Assembly (NCBI RefSeq): GCF_964019385.1
Contig: NC_088643.1
Location: forward strand, 8,264,552 to 8,328,551
Reading direction: 5' to 3'
DNA length: 64,000 nt
From: Sycon ciliatum
Lineage: Eukaryota > Porifera > Calcarea > Leucosolenida > Sycettidae
Shown here: one piece after another, positions 1-64,000 of the stretch
Numbering within the stretch: position 1 is the first letter of the stretch
How the letters are laid out: each line of letters begins with the position of its first letter
Notes under the pieces: model-generated
What the model saw: only the letters and a program-made list of their open reading frames with translations
Told to the model about the DNA's origin: nothing
The model's database searches: none
Made by a program: the position numbers and the translations under genes

Positions 1-63454
<63,454 letters not shown>

Positions 63455-64000
63455 GTGAGTAGTGCCCTTAGAAGTTCATTACTAAGATGCTAAGATGCTT
63501 TCATTACTAAGACGCTCCATGCACAGCACCATTTTGTTCCATTGTTTCTTTTCCCCGTGTCTACTGTACTGATAACAGTTATTCTTCAACACAACGGTGA
63601 TATTAATTTAAACTCGGATACTGAGCCAGTAATAAAAATGTAAAAAAAGAGAAGAAACACAGTAGCCTGTCAGTTTTGTGCCCTATTATCGCACTTTCTG
63701 ACCGTTTATCATCTTGTTACAGTCGTGGATAGTTGCTGCATAACTCGTTCTCATGTGTTTCTTCTCTTTTTTACAACGGTGATAGTAGTAGATTGCAGCT
63801 TGGTCCACCTGGTGCAGCTTTCCCAGTCAATCACTTGCTATGGTTAAAACAAGTATCTTGAGAGAGGGAGAGAAAGCGTCTCTTGTGGTGACTTAGCAGC
63901 AGATGAAGTTTAATCCATGGACACTCATGCTTTGCAGTATTGCACGCTTCTTGTTCGTGGATGAGGAGCACGCGAAGACGCAATGTTTTTTTTAACTACA

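Overview
This window is metazoan-type nuclear DNA. Almost all recognisable coding sequence belongs to one very large, intron-rich gene on the + strand that enters from the left edge and leaves on the right. I delimit 56 exons by reading frame, AG/GT splice borders and internal homology: about 13.3 kb of coding sequence (roughly 4,420 residues), with no initiator and no terminator in the window. Every complete exon is a multiple of three and is bounded by phase-1 introns, the signature of metazoan exon shuffling. The modules are extracellular types: fibronectin III-like (FN3), sushi/CCP and immunoglobulin (Ig) domains joined by Thr/Pro/Ser-rich linkers. The product is probably a giant adhesion, matrix or receptor ectodomain; I recognise no orthologue. 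The organism is a non-vertebrate animal; a sponge would fit the mosaic architecture, but the sequence does not prove it.

Layout. 1-13.6 kb: alternating FN3-like modules, 'A' (about 104 aa, with Trp and a YEVRV-type strand) and 'B' (about 82 aa, with FPYS and GSYAV-type motifs), ending in a Thr/Pro linker exon. 17.4-30.2 kb: a second series, C-B-A-(D+A)-B-A-B-A. 31.3-34.7 kb: a third series, linker-C-B-A-(D+linker+sushi). 36.6-43.7 kb: linker-B-A-B-A-sushi. 44.0-63.5 kb: Ig domains separated by short Thr-rich linkers, with FN3 modules at 45.5 and 62.2 kb. The array grew by tandem duplication at several scales: single exons, exon pairs with their introns, a linker-C-B-A-D super-unit, and a duplicated linker/Ig block whose later copy lost an FN3 exon and which left a broken Ig fragment.

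The introns carry many mobile elements and simple repeats. They hold short inverted-repeat elements of several DNA-transposon types (hAT-like with 8-bp duplications, Harbinger-like with TAA, piggyBac-like with TTAA, and many with TA), a 1.27-kb Tc1/mariner-like element, a 2.5-kb element with long terminal inverted repeats, a broken Ty3/gypsy retrotransposon (51.2-55.9 kb) with one LTR, a LINE 3' end, possible tRNA-derived sequences, fold-back hairpins, and many (TG)n tracts. Nearly all the TG tracts have TG on the gene's sense strand, and several touch splice sites. One hAT-like element has its empty insertion site preserved in a paralogous intron of the same gene.

Limits: exon borders rest on frame, splice consensus and paralogy, not on transcripts. 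Short linker exons are the least certain. I saw no second host gene.
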